A DNA stretch of 64,000 nucleotides from Pictodentalium vernedei. Taxonomy: Eukaryota; Mollusca; Scaphopoda; Dentaliida; Dentaliidae. Under the pieces are notes generated by a model. It was not told the origin of the DNA, did no database searches, and worked only from the letters and a program-made list of their open reading frames with translations. The position numbers were made by a program, and so were the translations under genes. The stretch lies in NCBI GenBank assembly GCA_031216915.1, contig CM062294.1, positions 386,747,217-386,811,216 on the forward strand, in the 5' to 3' direction. This document shows positions 37,880-47,905 of this stretch, one piece after another; within the stretch, counting starts at the first letter, position 1, and every line of letters starts with the position of its first letter.

Positions 37880-38080
37880 AGAATGATTAATGGCGCCAAT
37901 TTCGGAACGTCCTTGACACTGCGCATGCGCAGTAGAGGCGAAGTGTGGAGGGCCTTTCAGGACATGTTTTCTTTGGTTTTAGATGCAAATTTTGGGGATT
38001 GGGGGGCAAAATTTGTGTTTGGCCCTATATTTTAAGAGTTAGCACCAGCTATGTCTGGGTCATTGGTACAGTATAAAAAT
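37880..38080. repeat. DIRS copy 2 right inverted terminal repeat
   Basis: Pairs with 31194-31393. Carries CTGCGCATGCGCAG at 37919-37932. Since the element reads leftward, this is its upstream end and the likely promoter side. Confidence 0.9.
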
Positions 38081-38094
38081 ATGCATGTGTGAAA

Positions 38095-38824
38095 ATACTC
38101 AAAAATAACCTTAAAACTGTTGATTCAAAATGAGGGAGAAGGAGCCTAATCTATCAGTCAGAGCATATTACCCAACATTGAAACAATCGGAACATGGATA
38201 TCTGACTTCAATCAAAGCGGTCGTGTAAACATACTGAATGACAGAAGAGTAATAACCCCATAATATAACCCCATATTCATGTGTGGTATTGTTCAATTGC
38301 TATGATATTAGTTCTGCCTTAAAATAAAACAACTTTGAAGGATACTTTCTGTTCAAAAGCCTGAAATTCCAACAGATGTCTGTTCTCATTTCCCATTTTT
38401 GGGCAAGTTATGAATCACATGTGATGAACTTGACACAGCAAAACTTATTTCCAGGTATGATTAGTAAATTGAAAATGTTATTAATTCAGGACATCGCGCA
38501 AGGCCTGACTGCAAAAACTGACACGTTTTGCCTGACCAAAGACATGGGAAACTGTCAAAAGAATTACTAAAAGATATATACCCTATGTCTATATGAATAA
38601 AAACTGTAATATTGCCGACAGTTTTATGTAGTATTCACCAGTCTGTTTTCTGCATTTAACAATCATACAGTATAATGTATTTTGCTCAGTTTGTGGGAGG
38701 GATCAACCTGTGAGTTCAATAGACTGAATCCTAATAAAAGGTATCGAACAAAGTCAAATCATCACAGTCATTTCGAGTCAAATTAAACCTCAAACAGTGT
38801 GCAGGGCCCACATATTATACTTAC
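38095..38824. other. intron of the host gene (unique part)
   Basis: Mostly unique AT-rich DNA between DIRS copy 2 and the host exon. The minus-strand donor GTAAGTATA starts at 38824. A short plus-strand frame (38376-38570) shows no domain. Confidence 0.45.
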
Positions 38825-38972
38825 CCTGTTGTTGACTATCAGGTCCATTTGATAAACATGAAGGATCAGCACGTTCATTTGTTGTAGAAATAGTTCCAGT
38901 TCCATCACTTTCCTTTGCTTGAACCCGCATCAGGTTTATATCTAAATCAACAACATTGACCTGCTCCTCCTC
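38825..38972 (-). CDS. host gene exon with consensus splice sites
   Basis: A 148-bp minus-strand exon. The acceptor is textbook: a T/C-rich tract TTGTTTTCTTCTAACTGTAG, including a CTAAC branch-like motif, just upstream of 38972. The donor is GTAAGTATA after 38825. Only one of the three frames is open through the exon: EEEQVNVVDLDINLMRVQAK, continuing ESDGTGTISTTNERADPSCL and SNGPDSQQQ plus one base. It is acidic, low-complexity at the start, and carries no domain I can name. It is phase 1 at its 3' end and compatible with the candidate exon at 28302-28432. The DIRS copies on both sides are in the same orientation as this gene. Confidence 0.75.
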
Positions 38973-38974
38973 CT

Positions 38975-39379
38975 ACAGTTAGAAGAAAACAATGTATTCC
39001 ATTTAAAAATTCGATTCTCAGCAACTTGAGTTTATTTCCTGGTGTTTAACCCTTCCCACACTGTGTTCCTGGATGGAATTGTTGCTGACAATACTATGGG
39101 AATTGGGCAAATGCATTTTGTATTAACAAGGCCAAATGGAAAAACATAATTGGTTCTTGGGTAACTAATTTTTCAAGTCAATGATTGGGACTTTTATTAT
39201 TTTGTTTGTTGACTGGTTGAGTGCTTGAAGCCCATATTTTGGCTCCATTCTGCTGGTACCATAACTTAAAGGTTTCATATTCTGTGGATGTGGATCACAT
39301 TATCTTTAAAATGAATTTATTACATCTGTATGAATTTGCCTTGGTACATTTATGGGAGAGTGCCTACAGGCACTCTTCC
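38975..39379. other. intron-like DNA with relic of a second TTAA family
   Basis: GACTGGTTGAGTGCTTGAAG near 39209 matches the left end of the element at 48957, and GGGAGAGTGCCTACAGGCAC near 39356 matches its internal hairpin. It is a diverged partial copy. Nothing else is recognised. Confidence 0.45.
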
Positions 39380-40210
39380 ATAAATTGAAACAAGGAAAAG
39401 ACATGAGCACATTATTATGGCAACCAAGAACAATTTAGCAGTCTACCAGAAACATTAAATACATTACATTCAATTAAAATTATGAACCTCTTTTGAAAAA
39501 AACTAGTGCAATGCCGATCATCTGCAATCAGACAATAGTCCTCCATGGTAAGCGGTGTCACCAAATTTTGGAATATTGCTTTTATTTTTTATCAAAATCT
39601 AAAAAACATTTGGCATTATGTCTGATCACTGATAAAAATTAGAAACTAACATCTTCAAAGTGTCTCTGACATAAGGTGGTCACAAAACATACAAGCATAA
39701 TAAGTACAAATATGACTGGAAATAAACCTGTATTCTATGTTATTTATCTTATGTTGCTACACCTCTTTACCAAACATTATTGAAATCGGAAATGTGGTTT
39801 AGAAGTTTGGAGCAGAAAACTAATTACATGCAATTTCCAACAAAAATGGCCACCAGTTGGCCATCTTGAATTTTTTTTCAAAAAAAATTGACGTGCATTC
39901 ATTTTACATAATGTCTGATGAATGCTGAAAATTTGAAACAAAAGCATCAAAGCATCTCGGAGATAAAGGTGGTAACAGGACTGGAAATAAACCTGTATTC
40001 TATGTTATTTATCTTATGTTGCTACACCTCTTTACCAAACATTATTGAAATCGGAAATGTGGTTTAGAAGTTTGGAGCAGAAAACTAATTACATGCAATT
40101 TCCAACAAAAATGGCCACCAGTTGGCCATCTTGACTGACAGACTGACAGACACACAAATGGATGGAGTGCATTCCATAAGTCCCCTCAATGTAACCCGTG
40201 GGGGACTAAT
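39380..40210 (+). mobile_element. tandem-core element with two long units
   Basis: A segment of about 155 bp (ACTGGAAATAAACCTGTATT through GGCCACCAGTTGGCCATCTT) occurs at 39714-39870 and again at 39978-40134, nearly identical. It is followed by GACTGACAGACACACAAATG and the terminal hairpin AGTCCCCTCAATG...CGTGGGGGACT (40179-40207). The left boundary is uncertain. Confidence 0.6.
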
Positions 40211-40248
40211 AAATACAGTCTGAACAAGTGTTTGACCACCGAGGTGGT

Positions 40249-40889
40249 ATTAGTCCCCTACGGCACTTTTGTGACATAAGGTGTTTTTGTCACAGAAGAC
40301 ACTAGAGTATATAAGCATCTTGGATTTTGAAAAAAAAATATTGAGCGTGCATAATCCCCTCACAACCCTTTATCCATGTACCATATATGAAAGGCGTAGC
40401 TTGGGCCACTTGAGCTATGTTGGAGGGAGGGGTGGTAACATAAAATAGAGAAAAAAGCTTAAAAAACACAACAAAAATGGCCGCCATTCTGCCATCTTGG
40501 ATTTTGAAAAATAAATATTGAACGTGCATCATCCCCTCCCAACCCTCTATCCATGTGCCAAATATGCAAAGTGTAGCTTGAACCATGTTGGTGGGAGGGG
40601 TGGTAACATGAAAATAGAGAAAAAAAACCTTAAAAAACACAACAAAAATGGCCGCCATTCCGCCATCTTGGATTTTGAAAACAAAATTTTGAGCGTGCAT
40701 CATCCCCTAGGAACCATTTATCCATGTACCAAATATGAAAGGTGTAGCTTAAAGCATGTTGGAGGGAGAGGTGGTAACATAAATAAAAAACAGACAGACA
40801 GACAGATGGACAGACAGACGGACAGACAGACGGACTGACGGACGAAGTGCAATCCTATAGTCCCCTTACGGTTCCCGTAGGGGACTAAT
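40249..40889 (+). mobile_element. short Helentron-like element with 15-bp inverted ends
   Basis: ATTAGTCCCCTACGG at 40249 and its complement CCGTAGGGGACTAAT ending at 40889 bound a 641-bp element. Inside are three units with ACAACAAAAATGGCCGCCAT, TTGGAGGGAGGGGTGGTAAC and CATCCCCT blocks, then (GACA)n and a hairpin at the 3' end. The end sequence is related to that of element C and of the element ending at 40207. Confidence 0.75.
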
Positions 40890-41014
40890 CATATTTCGAG
40901 ATATTTTGTGCAAAAAAGAAGCAAATAGGATGTTTACAAAACACTTATAATAAACACACAAAATTAAAAGAAAAAGTCAACAAAAGTTAAAAAATTTATA
41001 GTAATTTATATATT

Positions 41015-41214
41015 TTTTATACTTACCAATGACCCAGACTTAGCTGGTGCTAACTCCAACAAAACCAGGGCCAAACACAAATTTTGCCCCCCAATCCCCA
41101 AAATTTGCATCCAAAACAAAAAGAAATCATGTCCTAAAGGACCTCCATACTACGCCTCTACTGCGCATGCGCAGTGACGCAGTCGTCCCGAAATTGGCGC
41201 CAATTATCATTCTT
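41015..41214. repeat. DIRS copy 3 left inverted terminal repeat
   Basis: The complement of 47906-48109 including the copy-specific CCAACAAAACCAGG. Contains CTGCGCATGCGCAG at 41161-41174. An extra 29 bp outside it (40986-41014) is unique to the left end. Confidence 0.92.
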
Positions 41215-41288
41215 ACTGGCAGTGCCTGGTCAGCGCTATGTACTCAGTGGGGAGGCAAGAGTTCCCAACTCCAGGGAGGGCCATCCCC

Positions 41289-41376
41289 GTCTGGGTCATT
41301 GGTAAGTATAAAAAATATATAAATTACTATAAATTTTTTAACATTTTTATACTGTACCAATGACCCAGACTTAGCT
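41289..41376. repeat. DIRS copy 3 internal complementary region (88 bp)
   Basis: Bases 41289-41342 are a perfect 54-bp complement of the left end (40986-41039). Bases 41343-41376 are a perfect 34-bp complement of the right end (48076-48109). The two halves abut, so the junction 41342/41343 marks the exact element termini. In the DIRS-1 replication model this region aligns the ends of the copy for ligation into a circle. Confidence 0.93.
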
Positions 41377-41862
41377 GAATAGTAAACAGGCTGGAGGGCC
41401 TAGGACATAGAGGAAAATCCAATAAGCTCAACTATATAGTAAAGAGGTAACCCCTTAAGGAGAAAAGGAGTATTAGGCTTTACATGTATCTTTCTTATTT
41501 AATATTAAATTAGAAAGATACACTACCCTTAATAATTGAGCACAATAACATTCATGTTCTCTATTAACATCCAGTATAACCCTTATACTAATTATTTTTA
41601 AAGCAAGCCAATAAATAAAGTAGTCCAGAGAATTGAGACTCTTTATAATCATTTAAAAGTGTCCGAGTATTGTATATTAAAGCCCGTTTGACACTTGACA
41701 TATACAAATGCTTCACACCGAGCTACACTTTAAAAATAAGACATGAATGAATTTAAACATTAATATTACACTTTAAAACCATCCCGGAAGCGACTCAGAA
41801 ATACTGACTTGGAGGAGGCATTCCCTTGCTTTTCACTATAAAGCAGGTGACCTAAGGGAACA

Positions 41863-41880
41863 CCCCCCCCCCCCCCCCCC
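41863..41880 (-). repeat. G-tract (sense strand) downstream of the recombinase frame
   Basis: Eighteen C on the plus strand, hence poly-G on the element's coding strand, between the recombinase end and the internal complementary region. C-rich tracts occupy the same position in copy 2 (32032-32046) and copy 1 (14992-15020). Confidence 0.7.
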
Positions 41881-41977
41881 TTCCCCTTGCCCTGGGTCAA
41901 ATAGCCCAGAGCGAAGAGGGCAGCCGGACGGAGTCACTGCCGGAACAGAAAGCCTGCATAACTATAGTTGCAACTGT

Positions 41978-44900
41978 TTAGTGGACGACATTCTGAGCAA
42001 CAGATAACGGACCTAAACAATGCAGGTCTCCAGAAATGGACTCAATATTTCTGAGATAAAAATTCGTAAATGTGGATGGCTGAGACCAATAAGCAGCCTT
42101 CATTAAATCTGTAATAGCAACACTATTAGCATAAGCCCAGGAAGTAGAAAGAGCTCTTATTTCATGAGCAGAAATCTTAAGCACAGACTGCTGAGAAGAA
42201 GATAAATCTTCATAAGCAGTACGGATAGTTAACTGAATCCATCTAGCAATAGAATGGACTGAAATGTCCTTTCTATTAGGCATCAAAGACAGAAAGAAAC
42301 GTTTCCGTCCCTTTCTGATAAACTGAGATCTCTGTTTATAGATACGTAGTGCTCTAACAGGACAGAGTAAAGGCCTACGCCCGTCTGAAGACGGAAGAGC
42401 CTTAATAACAATAGGTTCCGGATATTTATTAGGAGCCTGATTCTTAGCTAAAAAACCCACATTAGTAGTGAAGGTGATAGTGTTCCCAACACTACGATAA
42501 TGAGAATCATCCACCGATAGTGCATGAAGCTCACTGACTCTTCTGTCAGAAGAGAAAGCTAAGAGAAAAGCTGTCTTATAAGATAAGAATTTGAAATCTA
42601 CTGTCCCAAGAGGTTCAAATGGCTTTTCCTTCAATTTAAGGAGAACCCAAGCTAAATTCCACTTAGGAATTAATCTAAGAGTTCTGGGTCTATTTATCGA
42701 AAAGTTTCTAACCAACTTCGATAAAGAGACATTAGATCCAATTTGTAAACTATCATGATGTGCATAGGTATCAGATAACATAGATCTATAACCCTTTATA
42801 GTAACAGGCTGCAGTTTGATTTCATCAAACAAATATACTAGAAAGTTTGCAATGTCTGGTATAGAGGGATCAAATATATCTACAGAATGATCCCTACACC
42901 AACGACGAAAAACCTTCCACTTAGCCGCATAGTTTAGCGAAGAGGAGGTCCTCCTACAGTTAGAAATCGCGTCCACTGCTCGTCCTGTAAAGTGCTTGCC
43001 ATGCAAGAAGGACCGCACAACGAAAAAACGTGAAGGTTGAGACCTTGCAGGTTGTGATGGAGTTGGCGCGATTTCCCCTGCGAAAGAAGATCCTCTCGTG
43101 GAGGAAGCTTCCGCGGTAGGTCCCACAACAGACACCTGAGGAGATTTATCCACGGTCTCTGTGGCGACAGAGATGCTACCAACAGAATCTTGCATTGAGA
43201 TTGTTTTATCTTTAGCAATACTTGTTGAATTAACGGCGCTGGAGGATACGCATATCCTATCATTCCGTCCCAAGGGATCGACAGAGTGTCTACTGCAAAT
43301 GCTCTTGGATCCAGACACGGAGACACATACGTCTGCAACTGATTGTTGAGATGTGTCGCAAATAAGTCTATCATTGGCCGTTCCCATTGGTAGCAAATCT
43401 GATTGAATACTTGTTTGTTGAGAGTCCACTCCGACGGCAACAAGCGACCCTTTCGTGAAAGGGAGTCTGCTAGCACATTCAGACAACCCGGTATGTGACG
43501 GACCGAAAGAAGAACGTGATGTTCTAACGCAAACAGAAGGATTCTTTCCGTTAGATTGAACAACGGAACTGAATGAGTGCCTCCCTGATTCCATATATAC
43601 GCCACTACTGTCGTATTGTCGGATAGGATTTGGACATGAGCATCGTGAATAATGTCCATCCAGTGACGTAACGCAAGCCAAATTGACATCATTTCCTTGA
43701 TGTTTATGTGCTTGCACAGGAATTGCGGATCCCAAAGACCCTGGCATCTCGAATCCGTTGGGATTAATGATGCACCCCAACCTGTTTGACTGGCATCCGT
43801 CATAACGGTAAAACTCGGATTCGGCAACTGCAGCGGAACTCCTTGAGTTAACCACTGAATGTCTGCCCAAGTCTGAATCTCTTGTTTCACTTGATCTGAC
43901 AAGAGAACGTCTACATCGAGCGAATGAATTTTCACACTCCAATTCTGAGTCAGGAAAATTTGAAGAGGACGTGTGCGTAGCCGCCCCATCGGAATGAGAT
44001 CCGCGGCGGCTCCGCACAGACCTATCAGTCTCATAAATTCTCTCGCCGTGACTTTGTCTGCGTGCAGACAATAGCGAGCGTAACAACTGACTAATTTCGC
44101 TCTGGTTAACGGCAGACGAACGAGATTGTTGTGCGTCTCGAAGCTCATTCCCAGATGAGTGAATGACTTGGACGGCACCAGATCCGACTTCTCCTCGTTT
44201 ACTTATTATAAAACCGAGACGTCGGAGCAACAGAAGAAGATTCTGAACATCGTTCTGAAGCATTAACTCGTTGCCGTACCTCTGAAGAATGTCGTCCAGG
44301 TAGGCCGACGTTACCGCAGACGAATGAGCTCGGAAGTAGATCATTACCGAGTTCATTACCCGAGTGAAAGCCCAGGGTGCTAGATTCAATCCGAAGCACA
44401 TCGCCCGGAATTGATACACCACTCCTAGGACTGCGAAGCGTAGATACTTTCGGAATGTCGGATGTACCATGACGTGAAAGTACGCATCTTTGAGATCTAT
44501 GCTCGTTGCATAATCGTTCACCCGAATACTCGCTCTGACCGATCGAATCGTCTCCATATAAAACTTCGGAGCGACGATCAGCTTGTTTATCCAGCTCAAA
44601 TCTATGACTGGACGGAACGAGCCGTCTGGTTTCGGAACCAGAAACAGATGGCTGTAGAATCCCAGAGATTCCTGGTTTTCTACGACCTCTACCACGTTCT
44701 TCATTAAAAGAGACTGCACCTCTGATAACAGAGCATCTCTTTTCTGTGGATTTGACGGAAGATGAGTCCACTTTGGACTTCGAGTTAATGGAGGCTTTCG
44801 TTTGAAGGATATCTTTAGACCTTCCGAAGTCACTCCTCTCACCCAAGGGTCGTCCGTAATCGACGCCCACTCTTGTGAAAAACTCGACAACCTTCCGCCA

Positions 44901-44986
44901 ACCGGAACGCGATAGAGGTTTAAGCCATCACCTCCTGGACCTGCGAGGCCTGCGTTAGGAGAAACCACGTCTTCCACGACCTGCAC
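41978..44986 (-). CDS. DIRS copy 3 reverse transcriptase and tyrosine recombinase section
   Basis: A long open stretch of 1,002 codons. Near its start (about residues 108-235) are reverse transcriptase motifs: FYSHLFLVPKPDGSFRPVID, SIDLKDAYFHVMVH, MCFGLNLAPWAFTRV and the catalytic YLDD at about 229-232. Near its end is a tyrosine recombinase: RRVSELHALSVDD with the first catalytic Arg, HEIR (about 941-944) and a tyrosine in FTNFYLRNI (about 977). RNase H motifs (MTDASQTGWG, ILSDNTTVVAY, VRHIPGCLNVLADSLSRKG) are readable in an overlapping frame (42934-44178). Overlapping reverse transcriptase and recombinase frames are usual in DIRS. The enzymes copy element RNA and integrate the circular DNA product. 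Confidence 0.9.
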   Translation of the reverse strand: MQVVEDVVSPNAGLAGPGGDGLNLYRVPVGGRLSSFSQEWASITDDPWVRGVTSEGLKISFKRKPPLTRSPKWTHLPSNPQKRDALLSEVQSLLMKNVVEVVENQESLGFYSHLFLVPKPDGSFRPVIDLSWINKLIVAPKFYMETIRSVRASIRVNDYATSIDLKDAYFHVMVHPTFRKYLRFAVLGVVYQFRAMCFGLNLAPWAFTRVMNSVMIYFRAHSSAVTSAYLDDILQRYGNELMLQNDVQNLLLLLRRLGFIISKRGEVGSGAVQVIHSSGNELRDAQQSRSSAVNQSEISQLLRSLLSARRQSHGERIYETDRSVRSRRGSHSDGAATHTSSSNFPDSELECENSFARCRRSLVRSSETRDSDLGRHSVVNSRSSAAVAESEFYRYDGCQSNRLGCIINPNGFEMPGSLGSAIPVQAHKHQGNDVNLACVTSLDGHYSRCSCPNPIRQYDSSGVYMESGRHSFSSVVQSNGKNPSVCVRTSRSSFGPSHTGLSECASRLPFTKGSLVAVGVDSQQTSIQSDLLPMGTANDRLICDTSQQSVADVCVSVSGSKSICSRHSVDPLGRNDRICVSSSAVNSTSIAKDKTISMQDSVGSISVATETVDKSPQVSVVGPTAEASSTRGSSFAGEIAPTPSQPARSQPSRFFVVRSFLHGKHFTGRAVDAISNCRRTSSSLNYAAKWKVFRRWCRDHSVDIFDPSIPDIANFLVYLFDEIKLQPVTIKGYRSMLSDTYAHHDSLQIGSNVSLSKLVRNFSINRPRTLRLIPKWNLAWVLLKLKEKPFEPLGTVDFKFLSYKTAFLLAFSSDRRVSELHALSVDDSHYRSVGNTITFTTNVGFLAKNQAPNKYPEPIVIKALPSSDGRRPLLCPVRALRIYKQRSQFIRKGRKRFFLSLMPNRKDISVHSIARWIQLTIRTAYEDLSSSQQSVLKISAHEIRALSTSWAYANSVAITDLMKAAYWSQPSTFTNFYLRNIESISGDLHCLGPLSVAQNVVH

Positions 44987-47073
44987 CTCGCCTCATCGAC
45001 CTCGGGGCGTCCGACCAATTGTCCCGGCCTGAAGGACGTCCCGAACGAGAGTCGCTATCCTGACGGTCTCTCGAATAAGACCAAGAGGACGCACCGGAAC
45101 CTCTATAGGAACCTCTCTTGGGCGCATTAGACCCAGAAGTGCCTGTCTTATTCGTGTCTGCTGTATCCGACTTTTTAGGAGCCGATCTGAACAACAGAGA
45201 ATCATTAGCTTTCTTTTTAATTTTATCATAAATAGCGGAAAGCTTGCCGTCAAAGAGAAGTTCTCCTGAGACCGAAGCGACTCTAAGAGAGTTCTTCACC
45301 TTAGAATCCACTAGTGTGGATGTAGCTAGGGCTGCGTCATGTCTAACCAACTCCAGGTTTGCCACTGAAAGGGCGGAGTTACACGTGGAATAAGCTACTG
45401 CCCTTGAAAGAAGTCTTAAAGAGGATTGTATATCCTGAAACTCTTCCCCTTGAAGGCGCAGTGATAACGCCTTAGTAAGGTGATCTGCGTAAGATAAGGC
45501 ATCTAAATTGGCTCTGTTAGACGCAATAGCTGTTTCCAACACCGCGGTTGGAATAGAAGCTGACGACGGTAATGATAGCTCTAAGTCTTCCGCCTCGTCG
45601 TCCATACGCAGAGGAACTCTCGGTATACCCTGTCCTGCCGTATCGAATTTATTCCTTGCATTAATGAAAGGCAGGTTGAGAGTATTAGCGGACAAGAAAC
45701 CTGCTTTCCCCGTCCTGGAAGCAAGTTTAAATATAGCGTCGTTCAATAATTCAAATGTTCTTGCAACATTACTGGACTGCGACGGAAACTCGGGAGCGAT
45801 GTCCCTGAACCGCTCAAAAAATTCAGAGTCCAATGACGCTATAATTCTCTTGTCCGGAAGCGCAGCAGTCTGGCCCGACGGAACAACTTGAGGGAGAAAG
45901 TGCCGGATGAAGTCCACGGCAGCTTTATGTTGTTCCGAAAGGGATAGCTCCAAGTCATCCGTATCCCTTTCACCATCCGGTCGGACCTCCCGATGTTCCC
46001 GGTCGTCCGCCCCCGATGCTTCGGCGGAGCGTACCGACCCAGCGCCGTCGGATAATTCTCGATCCGACACCGTTTCTGTCGGCTGCTGGGATAAACTGTG
46101 CTATCTGCACAAGAATGTCCGACGTCGAGACCTGCGGAGGCGCAGTCTTTCGCTGCTTCGCCGAGGGCAGCTCCGCATCAGATGGCTCCCGCATACTTTT
46201 CCTATGCGAACGTCCGGAGTCCATCGGTCTCGAATCCCTGGCTGCCGGATGGTGTGACCTGGTCGCCGAAGAATCCTTCATCGGCGAAGCTGGTAAAATA
46301 TCGGCGGTCACGCAGCCAAGGTGCGGTCGTGTGCGCTGACGAGAAGAGGAAGCCTTAACAGTCTCTGCGGACTGCTTATACAACGGAGCGTCCCGAGCGA
46401 CGGACGTATGCTCCGCTAAAGACACATTTTGTACCACAACATCTGGTCCCAGATGTTGTTGTACGAGAGAGGGACCTCTCTCGCTCGCGGCCCGGCTGGA
46501 CCTGGACGAGCTAGGAACCGGACTAAAAGGCTTCCTCCGTTCTCGCTTACTATCCGCCGTCACTGGGTGTGCATCTATTATGTTTATAGTGCTCGCATCA
46601 CCCAAAATTTCCTCTTGGACCGCATCGGACGAACCCGGCTGCCGAACCATTCGGTGAATGGACGCTACACCGGGCGAGCTAGCGGACGACATTTGTCTAA
46701 TCTCCATGAGCACTTTTGCCGCTAGCTCTGAATTCATTTGTGACGACGGACGCACACTTGAAGAAGATAACATGGAAACATCACCCTGTTCTGGTTCCTC
46801 TGAAATAGAAACTGAGAGAGTAGAGTGACCTTGTGGAGAAAGAGCCGGCATCGGTCTTTCTCCAGAAACAACATATCGTGACACACGTTTCCAATGTTTC
46901 TCATCCCAATGTTCACATATAGGACAGGGATTAATGCGAGAACACTGACTACAATTAATACAATGATCATGAAAGTCAGAGGAAGATTTCTTCCTATTAC
47001 AATTTGAACAATGTCCCTTCATTGTGAAAGAACAACAATAAGTCCTAGTTACTCGCAAAAACCCCTGACACAA
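44955..47073 (-). CDS. DIRS copy 3 gag-like section
   Basis: Two overlapping open stretches, 367 codons (45970-47073) and 371 codons (44955-46070). The first opens with a Cys-rich module (CSNCNRKKSS, CINCSQC, CPICEHW) then WKRVSRYVVSGERPMPALSP, followed by a Ser-rich part and a basic patch. The second has an acidic N-terminal part (DTDDLELSLSEQHKAAVDFI), helices around YADHLTKALSLRLQGEEFQD, and a basic Gly/Ser/Arg-rich tail (GRPSGRDNWSDAPRSMRRGA) likely to bind RNA. Both have recognisable relatives in copies 1 and 2. The role as RNA-packaging protein is inferred from position. Confidence 0.8.
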
Positions 47074-47905
47074 AGATACATAATAACATGATCCATTAAT
47101 AAATGAAAAAACAATTGCAAAACAAAATAATTTTGAAAAAATATTTTTTCAGAGAAGCCCAAGTTGCTGAGAAGTAACGTTGAGCCCCGATGGATCCGAT
47201 GGCAAAGTGTGGTCAAAAATTTTAAATTTATATAAAATAATTAATGAGACACTTTCGGATAATATAAATGTATCTTATAATGAGATAAACTACCACAAAG
47301 GCAAACAGCCCCCCTCAAAAAAGGCTGTTGCCAATGAAAACAAACAGTGTAAACACACTAGAAAACATGACTCCAGGCACTGAAAAAACTGGCCCGGAAT
47401 CAGTCATCAATTACACTCTATCTGATGCAAAACAGAGACTCCCAGGGGAGAATCTGTAGAACATCAGATGGAAGATGCAGAACACAAACGTTATACACCC
47501 ATGGGTGAAAACGTAACTATGGGGAAAATAACAGAAAACATTCTGTAACCAAGCAACTCTCCCAGGAAATTTTAGAAATGAAATTTCTCCAAAATATGCC
47601 AAAAGCATGGGAGAATTGCCAGGGGGGACTTTAGAAGGCTAAGGGAGAGGAAACACTGAATAAGCAGTGCAACAATTAGCAAGAATGACAACAAGAGGCC
47701 CATGCCTCGAAAATAGGCAACTTAACATAATTTCATCAAAAAATTTTAAGTACAGCCCTGATAATTTTTTGTCACTTCTTTTTCCTCTCCTCCTTCTATC
47801 CTCCTTAGAATCACATTTTCTCCAAAAATTACGTGTCTGGCATCCTTTAAACTGAGATTTACAAGCACAAAGATCAGTGAGATGTTGACTGATGAAGGGC
47901 CAAAC
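47074..47905 (-). other. DIRS copy 3 leader region
   Basis: Non-coding sequence between gag and the right terminal repeat. It is closely similar to 37000-37875 of copy 2 (shared GACTCCAGGCAC, CATCAGATGG and GGCATCCTTTAAACTGAGAT-like blocks). No additional gene is recognised. Confidence 0.65.

Larger units (their letters stand above)
31167..38080 (-). mobile_element. DIRS-type retrotransposon, copy 2 (broken coding part, intact ends)
   Basis: A 6.9-kb element reading right to left. Inverted terminal repeats at about 31194-31393 and 37880-38080 differ at only about one position by eye. An 88-bp internal complementary region (31469-31556) matches both outer ends perfectly. The interior holds only remnants: gag-like (roughly 34070-36990, with part of the section present twice in tandem), RNase H-like (about 33400-34050) and traces of the recombinase section (about 32150-33300). 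A reverse transcriptase section is not recognised. There are many breaks, so it is non-autonomous. A 14-bp direct repeat abuts both ends. The near-identical terminal repeats suggest recent insertion. Confidence 0.88.
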
